Notes: generated by a model not told the origin, from the sequence alone. Positions 41,318 through 53,611 are shown, counted from the stretch's first letter. The stretch: 64,000 nucleotides of DNA from Aquabacterium sp. (GCA_023266355.1 JAHFQM010000002.1:372001-436000); one strand, 5' to 3'. A program made the numbers and translations.

Positions 41318-43606
41318 TCAGAGGACGGCGTCCGCCTTGACGCAATCCACGTAGTAGCGCTTGCCGCCGCCAGGCAGGTCCTCGGCCACCAGGCCGTGCA
41401 CGTCGGTGGCGAAGCCCGGGAAGGCCGTGCTGAAGGTCTGCGTGAACTTCAGGAAGTCGCAGATCTTCTTGTTGAAACGCTCGCCCGGGATCAGCAGCGG
41501 GATGCCCGGCGGGTACGGCGTCAGCAGGGCCGTGGTGATGCGGCCTTCCAGCTGGTCGATGTCCACACGCTCGGTCTGCTTGCGCGCGATGCAGGCATAG
41601 GCGTCGGACGGCTTCATCGCCGGCTCCAGGCCCGACAGGTAGACCTCGGTGGTCAGGCGGGCGATGTCGCCCTTGGCATAGGCCTCGTGCACGCTCTGGC
41701 ACAGGTCGCGCAGGCCCATGCGCTCGTACATCGGGTGCTTCTGGCAGAACTCCGGCAGCACGCGCCACATCGGCTGGTTCTTGTCGTAGTCGTCCTTGAA
41801 CTGCTGCAGCGCCGTCAGCATCGTGTTCCAGCGGCCCTTGGTGATGCCGATGGTGAACATGATGAAGAAGCTGTACAGGCCCGTCTTCTCGACCACCACG
41901 CCGTGCTCGGCCAGGTACTTGGTGACGATGGACGCCGGGATGCCCGAGGTCGCGAACTTGCCCGACACGTCCAGGCCCGGCGTGATGATGGTGGACTTGA
42001 TCGGGTCCAGCATGTTGAAGCCATCGGCCAGGTTGCCGAAGCCGTGCCACTCTTCGTTGGCCTGCAGCACCCAGTCTTCCGGCTGGCCGACCGCATGGTC
42101 GATCCCATGTTCAAGGCGGGCATCGGGGCCCCAGACCTTGAACCACCAGTCCTCGCCGTACTCCTTGTCCACCTTGCGCATGGCGCGGCGGAAGTCCAGC
42201 GCCTCCTTGATGCTTTCTTCCACCAGCGCGGTGCCGCCGGGAGGCTCCATCATGGCCGCGGCCACGTCGCACGACGCGATGATCGCGTACTGCGGCGAGG
42301 TCGAGGTGTGCATCAGGTAGGCCTCGTTGAAGAGGTTGCGGTCCAGCGGCACGGTCTGCGAATCCTGCACCAGCACGTGCGAGGCCTGCGAGATGCCTGC
42401 AAGCAGCTTGTGCGTGGACTGCGTGGCATAGACCACCGCCTCTTTCGGACGCGCGCGGCCCTTGCCCATGGCGTGGTACATGCCGTAGAACTTGTGGAAG
42501 GCGGCGTGCGGCAACCAGGCTTCGTCGAAGTGCAGGTTGTCGATCCAGCCGTCCAGCATGCCCTTGATGGTCTCTGTGTTGTAGAGCACGCCGTCGTAGG
42601 TGCTCTGCGTGATCGTCAGGATGCGCGGCTTGACCTGGGACGCGTCCACGCCCTTGAGCAGCGGGTTGGCCGCGACCTTGGCGCGGATGGTGTCCGGCTC
42701 GAACTCGCTTTTCGGGATCGGGCCGATGATGCCGTAGTGGTTGCGCGTGGGCGTCAGGAACACCGGCACCGCGCCCGTCATGATGATGCTGTGCAGGATG
42801 GACTTGTGGCAGTTGCGGTCCACCACGACGATGTCGTCCGGGGCCACGGTGTGGTGCCACACCATCTTGTTGGAGGTGGACGTGCCGTTGGTGACGAAGA
42901 AGCAGTGGTCGGCATTGAAGATGCGCGCGGCGTTCTTCTCGGACTCGTAGATCGGGCCGGTGTGGTCCAGCAGCTGGCCAAGTTCTTCCACGGCATTGCA
43001 CACGTCGGCGCGCAGCATGTTCTCGCCGAAGAACTGGTGGAACATCTGGCCCACCGGGCTCTTCAGGAAGGCCACGCCACCGGAGTGACCGGGGCAGTGC
43101 CAGGAGTAGGAACCGTCCTGGGCGTAGTCCATCAGCGCCTTGAAGAACGGCGGGGCCAGGCCGTCGAGGTAGCTGCGCGCTTCGCGGATGATGTGACGCG
43201 CCACGAACTCGGGCGTGTCCTCGAACATGTGGATGAAGCCGTGCAGCTCGCGCAGGATGTCGTTCGGGATGTGCTCCGAGGTGCGCGTCTCGCCGTACAG
43301 GTAGATGGGAATCTCTGCGTTCTTGAAGCGAATTTCGCTGACGAAATTGCGCAGGGCCTTCAAGGCCACATCGACCTCGTCCTTGGAGCCGGCGCCAAAT
43401 TCCTCGTCGTCGATGGACAGGATGAAGGCGCTGGCCCGGCTTTGCTGCTGCGCAAACTGAGACAAATCGCCATAACTGGTCACGCCCAGCACCTCGCAAC
43501 CTTCCTTCTGGATGGCGTCGGCCAGGGCGCGGATGCCCAGGCCGGAGGTGTTTTCGGAGCGGAAGTCTTCGTCGATGATGACGATGGGGAAATGAAAGCG
43601 CAGCAT
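41318..43606 (-). CDS. PLP-dependent arginine/lysine/ornithine decarboxylase
   Basis: A large fold-type I decarboxylase that makes a polyamine (agmatine, cadaverine or putrescine) from its amino acid. The start at 43606 (MLRFHFPIVIIDEDF) has AGGA upstream and gives 762 residues; ten extra residues in frame are unsupported. It has the N-terminal receiver-like wing domain, SWHCPGHSGGVAF, FFVTNGTSTSNKMV, the PLP lysine in TQSTHKLLAG and the FDEAWLPHAAFHKFY motif. The length matches AdiA/CadA/SpeF-type inducible enzymes; the substrate cannot be assigned from motifs alone. Confidence 0.92.
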   Translation of the reverse strand: MLRFHFPIVIIDEDFRSENTSGLGIRALADAIQKEGCEVLGVTSYGDLSQFAQQQSRASAFILSIDDEEFGAGSKDEVDVALKALRNFVSEIRFKNAEIPIYLYGETRTSEHIPNDILRELHGFIHMFEDTPEFVARHIIREARSYLDGLAPPFFKALMDYAQDGSYSWHCPGHSGGVAFLKSPVGQMFHQFFGENMLRADVCNAVEELGQLLDHTGPIYESEKNAARIFNADHCFFVTNGTSTSNKMVWHHTVAPDDIVVVDRNCHKSILHSIIMTGAVPVFLTPTRNHYGIIGPIPKSEFEPDTIRAKVAANPLLKGVDASQVKPRILTITQSTYDGVLYNTETIKGMLDGWIDNLHFDEAWLPHAAFHKFYGMYHAMGKGRARPKEAVVYATQSTHKLLAGISQASHVLVQDSQTVPLDRNLFNEAYLMHTSTSPQYAIIASCDVAAAMMEPPGGTALVEESIKEALDFRRAMRKVDKEYGEDWWFKVWGPDARLEHGIDHAVGQPEDWVLQANEEWHGFGNLADGFNMLDPIKSTIITPGLDVSGKFATSGIPASIVTKYLAEHGVVVEKTGLYSFFIMFTIGITKGRWNTMLTALQQFKDDYDKNQPMWRVLPEFCQKHPMYERMGLRDLCQSVHEAYAKGDIARLTTEVYLSGLEPAMKPSDAYACIARKQTERVDIDQLEGRITTALLTPYPPGIPLLIPGERFNKKICDFLKFTQTFSTAFPGFATDVHGLVAEDLPGGGKRYYVDCVKADAVL

Positions 43607-43861
43607 GACCTGTTCCTGTGCACAAAAACGGAGCAATGGCGAAAGCCAGAACGGAGAAATCCCGAAGACGGCGAAGTGTAGGCGGCAAGCCTGCGGATTT
43701 GTTTGACACGGCCGCGTTTTTGCATCGCCGCTCAGAAAAATGTCCCCACAGTGTCTGCAGTGAAATTCCCGCCTAAACTTCGCACTTGACAGCGGCGTGA
43801 CACCTCATTCCAGGTGCCGCGCCACACATCCAAAGGGCAGTGCAGCAAGGAGTTGCGGCGG

Positions 43862-44293
43862 ATGAGCGAATCGACGCTGTGGTGGATCGTGGCAGGGTTC
43901 TTCGTGAGCCTGGAGTTGCTGACGGGCTCCTTTTACTTGCTGATGCTGGCGCTGGGTGCGGCCACGGCGGCTGCGATCGCGATCCTGGGCGGCGACCAGG
44001 CTTCGCAGATGCTCGCTGCGGCCCTGGTGGGTGGCGGCGCCGTGTACCTGTGGCACCGCAAATTGCTGCGGCGCGGCATGCTGCCGGTGGACGACTACAC
44101 CTCCACTGGCCTGGGCAGCCTGGACGTGGGTGAGCAGGTCACCGTGTCGAACTGGCACCCCGATGGCACGGCCCGGGTGCATTACCGCGGCAGCGACTGG
44201 ATGGCCCGTTACCACGGTGCCCATGTGCCGGCCTCGGGGCCCCACCGCATCCGCGCCATCGAAAGCAATTACCTGGTGCTGGAGCGCCTCTGA
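43862..44293 (+). CDS. NfeD-like membrane protein
   Basis: A 143-residue protein with two or three N-terminal membrane helices (about 6-60) followed by an OB-fold domain (LGSLDVGEQVTVSNWHPDGTARVHYRG). This is the short NfeD/YbbK type that pairs with SPFH proteins. The start at 43862 has AAGGAG ten bases upstream and is the first ATG consistent with the family. It is three bases before the SPFH gene. The role is membrane quality control or microdomain organisation, inferred from family. Confidence 0.88.
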   Translation: MSESTLWWIVAGFFVSLELLTGSFYLLMLALGAATAAAIAILGGDQASQMLAAALVGGGAVYLWHRKLLRRGMLPVDDYTSTGLGSLDVGEQVTVSNWHPDGTARVHYRGSDWMARYHGAHVPASGPHRIRAIESNYLVLERL

Positions 44294-44296
44294 GCC

Positions 44297-45247
44297 ATGG
44301 AAGTCGCACTGGTTTTGCTCATCGTTGCGGCGATCTTCGTCGTCCGCGCCATCAAGGTCGTGCCCCAGCAAAGCGCCTGGGTCGTGGAGCGCCTGGGCAA
44401 GTACAGCACCACGCTCAAGCCCGGTCTGAATGTGCTCGTGCCTTTCGTGGACAAGGTCGCCTACGAGCACTCGCTCAAGGAGATCCCGCTGGACGTGCCC
44501 AGCCAGGTCTGCATCACCAAGGACAACACCCAGCTCCACGTGGACGGCATCCTGTATTTCCAGGTGACCGACCCGATGCGGGCCAGCTACGGCTCGTCGA
44601 ATTACATCGTCGCCATCACCCAGCTGGCGCAGACGACGCTGCGCTCCATCGTGGGCCGCATGGAACTGGACAAGACCTTCGAGGAGCGCGACGCCATCAA
44701 CACTTCGGTGGTGGCCGCCCTCGATGAGGCCGCGCTGAACTGGGGCGTGAAGGTCTTGCGCTACGAGATCAAGGACCTGACGCCGCCCGCCGAGATCCTG
44801 CGCTCCATGCAGCAACAGATCACCGCCGAGCGCGACAAGCGCGGTCGCATCGCCGAATCCGAAGGCCGCAAGCTGGAGCAGATCAACCTGGCCACGGGCG
44901 AGCGCGAATCCTTCATCGCCAGGTCCGAGGGCGAGAAGCAGGCCGAGATCAACCGCGCCGAGGGCCAGGCGGCGGCCATCACAGCCGTGGCCGACGCCAC
45001 CGCCGCGGCCATCGCGAAAATCGCCGCCGCCATCCAGTTGCCCGGGGGACAGGACGCGGTCAACCTGAAGGTGGCAGAGAAGGCCGTCGAGGCCTATGCC
45101 CAGCTCGCGCAAAAGAACAACACCATGATCGTGCCGGGCAACATGAGCGAAGTCTCGGCCCTGATCGGCACGGCCATGACGTTGCTGCGCCAGGCGCCAC
45201 AGGCTTCCCAGTCGCCCCACTCGCCGCCCCCAGGCAACACCCGATGA
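44297..45247 (+). CDS. SPFH/band-7 protein (QmcA-like)
   Basis: A 316-residue stomatin/prohibitin-family protein with one N-terminal membrane anchor (about 2-16), the band-7 domain (VVPQQSAWVVERLGKY, VDGILYFQVTDPMRASYG, then LRYEIKDLTPPAEILRSMQQ) and a C-terminal coiled coil rich in Ala and Glu. These proteins oligomerise on the membrane and work with NfeD partners, here the preceding gene, and with FtsH-type proteases. It overlaps the DUF2237 gene by four bases (ATGA). Confidence 0.92.
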   Translation: MEVALVLLIVAAIFVVRAIKVVPQQSAWVVERLGKYSTTLKPGLNVLVPFVDKVAYEHSLKEIPLDVPSQVCITKDNTQLHVDGILYFQVTDPMRASYGSSNYIVAITQLAQTTLRSIVGRMELDKTFEERDAINTSVVAALDEAALNWGVKVLRYEIKDLTPPAEILRSMQQQITAERDKRGRIAESEGRKLEQINLATGERESFIARSEGEKQAEINRAEGQAAAITAVADATAAAIAKIAAAIQLPGGQDAVNLKVAEKAVEAYAQLAQKNNTMIVPGNMSEVSALIGTAMTLLRQAPQASQSPHSPPPGNTR

Positions 45248-45642
45248 GCGTGCACCTCGTGCCCGGACGCAACGTGCTGGGCGGCCCCCTGCGCGCCTGC
45301 TCCTATGACCCGGTCACGGGCTATTTCCGCGATGGCTGCTGCCGCACCCGCGAGGACGACACCGGCCTGCACGTGGTCTGTGTGCGCGTGACGGCCGACT
45401 TCCTGGCGTTCTCGATGCACCAGGGCAACGACCTCTCCACACCGCGGCCCGAATGGCGCTTCCCCGGCCTGCAGCCGGGCGACCGTTGGTGCCTGTGTGC
45501 CGAACGCTGGCTGGAAGCCTGGCGCGCCGGTGTGGCGCCCCCGGTGGCGCTGGACGCCACGCACGAGGCGGCGCTGCAAGTCATCCCGCTGGAAGTGCTG
45601 CAAGCCCATGCGCTGCAGCCCGTGCGGCCAGACCCAGCCTGA
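45244..45642 (+). CDS. DUF2237 family protein
   Basis: A 132-residue cytosolic protein of the DUF2237 family: NVLGGPLRACSYDPVTGYFRDGCC near the N-terminus is at residues 10-33 and GDRWCLCAERWLEAWRAG is near 79-96. Conserved Cys and Trp suggest a metal or cofactor, but none is known to me. The start overlaps the SPFH stop, so it is likely cotranscribed with the NfeD/SPFH pair. Converges on def. Confidence 0.85.
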   Translation: MSVHLVPGRNVLGGPLRACSYDPVTGYFRDGCCRTREDDTGLHVVCVRVTADFLAFSMHQGNDLSTPRPEWRFPGLQPGDRWCLCAERWLEAWRAGVAPPVALDATHEAALQVIPLEVLQAHALQPVRPDPA

Positions 45643-45667
45643 AAAGCCGGCCTGAGAACAGGCGGCG

Positions 45668-46194
45668 TCAGGCCAGTTCCGGGAACAGCACCGAGGTGTA
45701 GCCGAAGCGGCTGAAATCGCGCACCCGCATGGGGTAGAGCTGGCCGATGAGGTGGTCGCACTCGTGCTGCACCACGCGCGCATGGAAGCCCTCGGCCTCG
45801 CGCTCGATGGGCTGGCCCTGCACATCGAAGCCCGAGTAGCGGATGCGCGCCCAGCGGGGCACCACGCCGCGCAGCCCTGGCACCGACAGGCAGCCCTCCC
45901 AGCCCTCCTCTTCCACGTCCGACAGCGGCGTGATCAGGGGGTTGATGAGCACCGTCTCGGGCACGGGCGGGGCGTCCGGGTAGCGCTGGCTGCGCCCGAA
46001 GCCGAAGATGACGACGGCCAGGTCCACGCCGATTTGCGGGGCGGCCAGGCCAGCCCCTTGCGCGGCGGCCATGGTGTCTTTCAGGTCGGTGATGAGCGCC
46101 AGCAGTTCGGGCGAACCGAAGGCCTCGGGCTCGACCTGCTCGGCGGGCTTGAGCAGGCGCGGGTCGCCCATTTTCAGGATGTCGCGCACGGCCA

Positions 46195-46195
<1 letters not shown>
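45668..46195 (-). CDS. def: Peptide deformylase
   Basis: Metalloenzyme that removes the N-formyl group from new proteins. The 175-residue protein carries all three motifs: [10 protein letters not shown] (about 45-54), EGCLSVPG (Cys metal ligand, about 99-106) and QHECDHLIG (two His ligands and catalytic Glu, about 142-150). The start codon shares one base with the ligA stop (TGATG). It is the last gene of the leftward smc-zipA-ligA-def group. Confidence 0.96.
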
Positions 46196-48429
<2,234 letters not shown>

Positions 48430-49512
48430 TCAGCTGAACAGGCGGCGCGTGGACGGCGCCCCCGCGGCCAGGTCGCGGGCGGCCAGGGCCTCGTAGAGCT
48501 TGACCAGCTCGCCTTCGATCGATTCGAAGGCCGCGGGCGAGAAGGGCCGGCCCGAGTCGTCCAGCATCAGGCCGTCCATCGCCATGGACAGGGCCTCGCC
48601 AGCCGCGCACCAGGCCTTGAAAGGAGCTTGCTCGGCGGCGGTCTGCGGCACGTCGAAGCACAGCAGCAGCTCGCGCAGGGTGGCCTGGTCTTCGTCTTCG
48701 GCGAAGGCGGCCTGGGCGTCGAATTGCAGCGTCAGCACGGGCGGCGCGCCCTCGTCCGGCGAGGGCAGCACGAAGCGGCCGGGCAAGGCGCCGGGCACGA
48801 AGCCGTGGCGCTGGGCCTGCTGCTGCACATAGCCCAGCGACCAGGCGCTGCCCTTGCCCGCCAGGCGCATGGCCAGCTGGGCGTCGTGGGCACCGGCGAA
48901 GGCGTCGAGCTCGCGGGCACGCGCGACGATGTCCAGCATGTCGGGGAACTCGGGCGAGGCAGGCAAGGCGTCGGCCATGGCCTGCACCTTCTGCACGAAC
49001 TCGGAATACTCGATCTCGTTGAGGCCACCGGTGCGGTTGGCCATCAGCACGCCGGCTTGCAGCTCGGTGTAGAGCACGCCGGCCTGCGGCATTTCCCACT
49101 CACCGCAGTCGCTGCGCAGGCCTTCGACCAGCACGGGCTTGCTGCCGGCACGGCGCGAGGGCGGCAGGTGCATGAGGATGTGGTCGCCGCTCATGGGCGC
49201 GTCGATGGTCAGGGTGGCGATGGCGTCCACCAGGGCGTCCAGACGGGGGCCGGTGCGGCGCAGGGGCGGCAGGCTGGCCGCGGGCGATGCGGTCACCAGG
49301 CCCTCGCCGTCGTCCATCGGGATGGTCGGGATCTCGTCGAGCGGCACGGCCGTGGTCGCCGATGGCGCGGCACTGCCATCGACCGGCTCCACCGATGCCC
49401 GGCGCGGTTGGTTGGCCGCGGCGCGGCGGGCGGTCCAGGCGCCATGGGCGACGACCACGGCGAGCACAACGCCGCCCAGGATGGCCAGGTACAGGGTCAG
49501 GGAATGGTTCAT
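48430..49512 (-). CDS. zipA: ZipA-like cell division protein
   Basis: Inner-membrane protein that tethers FtsZ to the membrane. The 360-residue protein has an N-terminal membrane helix (LYLAILGGVVLAVVVAHGAW, about 7-26), a proline/alanine-rich linker to about residue 100, and a C-terminal domain resembling the ZipA FtsZ-binding fold (SKPVLVEGLRSDCGEWEMPQ, then LYTELQAGVLMANRTGGLN). Sequence similarity is modest, as is usual for betaproteobacterial ZipA; the smc-zipA-ligA order supports the call. Confidence 0.8.
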   Translation of the reverse strand: MNHSLTLYLAILGGVVLAVVVAHGAWTARRAAANQPRRASVEPVDGSAAPSATTAVPLDEIPTIPMDDGEGLVTASPAASLPPLRRTGPRLDALVDAIATLTIDAPMSGDHILMHLPPSRRAGSKPVLVEGLRSDCGEWEMPQAGVLYTELQAGVLMANRTGGLNEIEYSEFVQKVQAMADALPASPEFPDMLDIVARARELDAFAGAHDAQLAMRLAGKGSAWSLGYVQQQAQRHGFVPGALPGRFVLPSPDEGAPPVLTLQFDAQAAFAEDEDQATLRELLLCFDVPQTAAEQAPFKAWCAAGEALSMAMDGLMLDDSGRPFSPAAFESIEGELVKLYEALAARDLAAGAPSTRRLFS

Positions 49513-49527
49513 TGCGAAGTGTCTTTC

Positions 49528-52500
49528 TCAAGCGGCGTGGGCCATGCCCAGCGCCACTTCCATGTCCACCGCCACGATGCGGGACACGCCTTGTTCTTGC
49601 ATGGTCACGCCCACCAGCTGCTCGGCCATCTCCATCGCGATCTTGTTGTGCGAGATGAAGAGGAACTGCGTGCCGGCGGACATGGTTTTCACCAGGCGCG
49701 CGTAGCGCTCGGTGTTGGCGTCGTCCAGCGGGGCATCGACCTCGTCGAGCAGGCAGAACGGCGCGGGGTTGAGCTGGAAGATGGCGAACACCAGCGCGAT
49801 GGCGGTGAGCGCTTTCTCGCCACCCGAGAGCAGGTGGATGGTGCTGTTTTTCTTGCCCGGCGGGTGGGCCATGACCTGCACGCCGGCGTCGAGGATTTCG
49901 TCGCCCGTCATCACCAGCTTGGCGCTGCCACCGCCGAACAGGCTGGGGAACATGCGCCCGAAGTGCTCGTTGACGGTGTTGAAGGTGGCGCCCAGCAGGT
50001 CGCGGGTTTCCAGGTCGATCTTGTGGATGGCGTCTTCCAGGGTGCCGATGGCGTCCAGCAGGTCGGTCATCTGCGCATCGAGGAAGCCCTTGCGCTCGCG
50101 AGCGGCGGTGAGCTCGTCGAGCGCGGCCAGGTTGACGGCGCCCAGCGCATTGATCTCGCGCTGGATGCGGTCGATCTCGGCCTGCAGGCCGAAGAGCTTG
50201 ATGCCATCGCGCTCGATGGTCTCGGCCAGCAGGCCCAAGTCCACCGCGGCGGCGGTGAGCTGCTCCATGAACTGCGCGCCGCCCAGCGAGGCGGCTTGCT
50301 GCTCCAGCTGCAGCTTGGTGATCTGGTCGCGCAAGGGCTGCACGCTGTGCTCGAAGCCCATGCGCTGCTCGTCGAAACGGCGCAGCTGGGCGGAGAGGTC
50401 GTCGTAGCGCTGGCGGGCTTGGGCCAACAGGCCTTCACGCTGCACGCGCAGGGCCAGGGCTTCGTCCAGGCCGGTGTGGGCCGTGGCCTCGCTCAGGCGG
50501 GCTTGTTCTTCGTGCAACTGCGCCACGGTGGCCTCGTTGGCCTGCACCTGTTGCGAAGCGGTTTCGATGCTGCGCTGCAGCTCACCCCGGCGGGCGGCCA
50601 TGCTGCGCACGCCGAAGGTGGCCTCCTGAGCCTGGCGCTCCAGGGCGCGGCTTTGCTCGCGGGCCTGGTTGAGCTTGCGCTCGGCCTCGATGACGTGCTC
50701 TTCCAGCGTGGCGTGCTTTTCCTGGGCCTCGCCCAGCGAGATGTCGAGTTCCTCGAAACGGGCCTCGCCCATGGCGCGGCGCTCTTGCAGGCCTTCGAGC
50801 TGCGCGTCGATCTCGGCCAGCTCTTCGCTGATCTGGCTGCGGCGGCTGTGGGCCTGCTCGGCCTGCTGGCTCAGGCGCAGCACCTCGACCTGTTGCTGGT
50901 GCACGCGCTGCTGGGCCTCGGCGGCTTCGCGGCGGGATGTGGCCAGGCGCTGCGAGCCATCGGTGTAGGCGGCCTCGGCGCGGATCAAGGCGGCGCGGGC
51001 CTCGTCGGCGATCAGGCTCTGCGCCCTCACCTCCTTGTCCAGGCCCTCGATTTCCTGGGCACGGGCCAGCATGCCGGCCTGCTCCGAATCGGGGGCGTAG
51101 AAGCTGACGGCGAACTGGCTGACCGTGTGGCCGGCCGGGGTCATGATGACCTCGCCGTGGGTGAGCTTGCCGCGCTGGGCCAGGGCCTCTTCCAGGTGGG
51201 CGGCGGTGTAGACGCCTTCCAGCCAGTCGTTCATCAGCGCTTGCAGGCCGGCGTCGTTCAGGCGCAGCAGGTCCGACAGGCGCGGCAAGGTGTGGTGCGT
51301 GTTCTGGATGCCGGACGCGGGCGGGCTGTAGAAGGCCAGCTTGGCCGGCGGCGCGTCGCTCTCGAAGGCGCGCACGGTTTCCACGCGGCCCACTTCCAGA
51401 GCAGACAGGCGCTCGCGCAGCGCGGATTCGAGCGCGTTTTCCCAACCCGCTTCGATGTGCACGCGCGTCCACAGGCCTTGCAGGCTGTCGAGGCCATGCT
51501 TGGCCAGCCAGGGCTTGAGCTTGCCCTCGGTCTGCACCTTGTCTTGCAGGGCGCGCAGGGCGTCCAGGCGGGCGCTGCGCTCGGACAGGCGGGCCGCCTG
51601 CTGCTGGCTGTCGGCCTGGGCGGCCTTGCGGGCGTCGTCCAGGGCGGGCACGGTCTCGGACAGCTCGCCCAGGCGCGCTTCCAGCACGGCCTGGTCTTCC
51701 TCGCCGGCTTCGAGCTGGGCTTTCAGCTCGGCCAGGCGGGCCTCGTCGGGCGTGGCCAGGCCTTGCACCTCAGTGCGCAGGCGCTCGCGGCGCTGCTGGA
51801 CCTGGCGGGCCTGGTCATCGACGTTGCGCGACTCGGCGGCCAGCAACTGGATCTGCTGCTGCACCTGACCTGCCACGCCGCGCTGCTCGTTGGCCTTTTG
51901 CGTGGCGGCGCGCACGGCATCTTCCAGCGTGGGCACGTTCATGGCGAGCTCTTCGGCCTGGGCGGCCAGGATCTCGGCGTGCTCCTCGCCCATCGCCATC
52001 TTGGCGGCCAGCTCTTCCAGCTCGGTCTGGGCCTCGTCGCTGCGGGCGCGCCACTGGTCGTTCTGGGCCTGGATCTCGGCCAGGCGCTGCTCGACCTTCT
52101 GGCGCCCCTCCACCACGTAGCGGATGCGCTCTTCCAGGCGGCTGACTTCGAGGTTGGCCTCGGCCAGCGAGCCCTGCGCCTCGTGCAGCGCGTCGCTGGC
52201 GGCGTAGTGGTCCTGGCGCACGTGCTCCAGCTCGGCTTCCACGCTGCGCAGCTCGGCCATGCGGGCTTCCAGCGCGTTGGTGGCCTCGTTCACGGCGGCA
52301 TGGATGCGGGTTTCTTCAGACGACGCGTCGCGGTGCTTCAAGAACCACAGCTGGTGCAGCTTGGCCGTGCCCTGCTCCTGCAGCGCGTGGTAGCGGCTGG
52401 CCACCTCGGCCTGCTTTTCCAGCTTGTCGAGGTTGCTGTTGAGCTCGCGCAGGATGTCGTCCACGCGGGTCAGGTTCTCGCGGGTGTCTTTCAGGCGGTT

Positions 52501-53043
52501 CTCGGTCTCGCGGCGGCGCTCTTTGTACTTGGAGACGCCCGCGGCCTCTTCCAGGAACAGGCGCAGCTCTTCCGGCTTGGACTCGATGATCCGGCTGATG
52601 GTGCCCTGGCCGATGATGGCGTAGGCGCGCGGCCCCAGGCCCGTGCCCAGGAAAACGTCCTGCACGTCGCGGCGGCGCACCGGCTGGTTGTTGATGAAGT
52701 AGCTGGAGGTGCCGTCGCGGGTCAGCACGCGCTTGACGGCGATCTCGGCGAACTGGTTCCACTGGCCGCCGGCCCGGGCGTCTTCGTTGCTGAAGACGAG
52801 CTCCACGCTGGAGCGGCTGGCCGGCTTGCGGTTGCCCGAGCCGTTGAAGATCACGTCCTGCATGGACTCGCCGCGCAGCTCGGAGGCTTTCGACTCGCCC
52901 AGCACCCAGCGCACGGCGTCCATGATGTTGGACTTGCCACAGCCGTTCGGGCCCACCACGCCGACGAGCTGCCCCGGCAGCTGGAAGTGGGTGGGCTCGG
53001 CGAAGGACTTGAAGCCCGACAGCTTGATCGAATTCAGACGCAT
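49528..53043 (-). CDS. smc: Chromosome segregation protein SMC
   Basis: Condensin ATPase that organises the chromosome. The 1,171-residue protein has the N-terminal Walker A head (VGPNGCGKSNIMDAVRWVLG, about 29-48), two long coiled coils, a hinge in the middle (about 510-640), and the C-terminal head with the signature LLSGGEKALTAIALVFA and Walker B FCLLDEVDAPLDD. Length is normal. It is the first gene of the leftward group leading to zipA, ligA and def, with 59 bases to the divergent queF frame. Confidence 0.97.
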   Translation of the reverse strand: MRLNSIKLSGFKSFAEPTHFQLPGQLVGVVGPNGCGKSNIMDAVRWVLGESKASELRGESMQDVIFNGSGNRKPASRSSVELVFSNEDARAGGQWNQFAEIAVKRVLTRDGTSSYFINNQPVRRRDVQDVFLGTGLGPRAYAIIGQGTISRIIESKPEELRLFLEEAAGVSKYKERRRETENRLKDTRENLTRVDDILRELNSNLDKLEKQAEVASRYHALQEQGTAKLHQLWFLKHRDASSEETRIHAAVNEATNALEARMAELRSVEAELEHVRQDHYAASDALHEAQGSLAEANLEVSRLEERIRYVVEGRQKVEQRLAEIQAQNDQWRARSDEAQTELEELAAKMAMGEEHAEILAAQAEELAMNVPTLEDAVRAATQKANEQRGVAGQVQQQIQLLAAESRNVDDQARQVQQRRERLRTEVQGLATPDEARLAELKAQLEAGEEDQAVLEARLGELSETVPALDDARKAAQADSQQQAARLSERSARLDALRALQDKVQTEGKLKPWLAKHGLDSLQGLWTRVHIEAGWENALESALRERLSALEVGRVETVRAFESDAPPAKLAFYSPPASGIQNTHHTLPRLSDLLRLNDAGLQALMNDWLEGVYTAAHLEEALAQRGKLTHGEVIMTPAGHTVSQFAVSFYAPDSEQAGMLARAQEIEGLDKEVRAQSLIADEARAALIRAEAAYTDGSQRLATSRREAAEAQQRVHQQQVEVLRLSQQAEQAHSRRSQISEELAEIDAQLEGLQERRAMGEARFEELDISLGEAQEKHATLEEHVIEAERKLNQAREQSRALERQAQEATFGVRSMAARRGELQRSIETASQQVQANEATVAQLHEEQARLSEATAHTGLDEALALRVQREGLLAQARQRYDDLSAQLRRFDEQRMGFEHSVQPLRDQITKLQLEQQAASLGGAQFMEQLTAAAVDLGLLAETIERDGIKLFGLQAEIDRIQREINALGAVNLAALDELTAARERKGFLDAQMTDLLDAIGTLEDAIHKIDLETRDLLGATFNTVNEHFGRMFPSLFGGGSAKLVMTGDEILDAGVQVMAHPPGKKNSTIHLLSGGEKALTAIALVFAIFQLNPAPFCLLDEVDAPLDDANTERYARLVKTMSAGTQFLFISHNKIAMEMAEQLVGVTMQEQGVSRIVAVDMEVALGMAHAA

Positions 53044-53146
53044 CTAAGTCGTTGATTTGCCTGATGAATCTCAGAAAAACACAGGCCTTTGAGGAGCGGC
53101 GATGATACCATCCGGGGTTTTCGAGTTCCCCCCCACGTTCGACACC

Positions 53147-53611
53147 ATGGCCAAGCCTATTTCTGTCAGCACCCGCGCCAAGCCCGCCACGCCGCCTTCG
53201 GCGCCTTCGCGCCACCTCGACGTCTTCCCCAACCCGGCGCCCGAGCGTGACTACGTCATCCAGTTCCAGGTGCCCGAGTTCACCTGCTTCTGCCCGCTGA
53301 CCGGCCAGCCCGACTTCGCGCACTTCACCATCGACTGCATCGCCGACAAGCTCTGCATCGAGCTCAAGAGCCTGAAGATGTACATGTGGAGCTACCGCAA
53401 CGACGGCGCCTTCCACGAGAAGGTCACCAACGACATCCTCACGGACATGGTCAAGGCCATCAACCCGCGCTACATCCGCATCACGGCCAAGTGGTACGTG
53501 CGCGGCGGCATCTACACCAATGTGGTGGTCGATCACCGCAAGAAGGGCTGGAAGCCGGCTCCGAAGGTGGACCTGCCGCAACTGGGCAGCGAAACCGGCA
53601 TGCTGGGCTGA
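53147..53611 (+). CDS. queF: NADPH-dependent 7-cyano-7-deazaguanine reductase QueF
   Basis: Reduces preQ0 to preQ1 in queuosine synthesis. The protein is of the short unimodular type. Nucleophile Cys in FTCFCPLTGQPDFAHF, ELKSLKMYMWSYRNDGAFHE and the NADPH-site region are present. The start at 53147 (MAKPISVSTR) gives 154 residues but has a weak ribosome site; an upstream in-frame ATG at 53102 has GAGGAG seven bases before it and adds 15 residues, so it could be the true start. No clear preQ1 riboswitch was found in the 59-103 bases before it. Confidence 0.93.
   Translation: MAKPISVSTRAKPATPPSAPSRHLDVFPNPAPERDYVIQFQVPEFTCFCPLTGQPDFAHFTIDCIADKLCIELKSLKMYMWSYRNDGAFHEKVTNDILTDMVKAINPRYIRITAKWYVRGGIYTNVVVDHRKKGWKPAPKVDLPQLGSETGMLG

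Noticed and set aside
53044..53146. Possible preQ1 riboswitch before queF
   Set aside because: A CCGGGGTTTTC...CCCCCC stretch can pair weakly, but no preQ1-I or preQ1-II conserved core was found.
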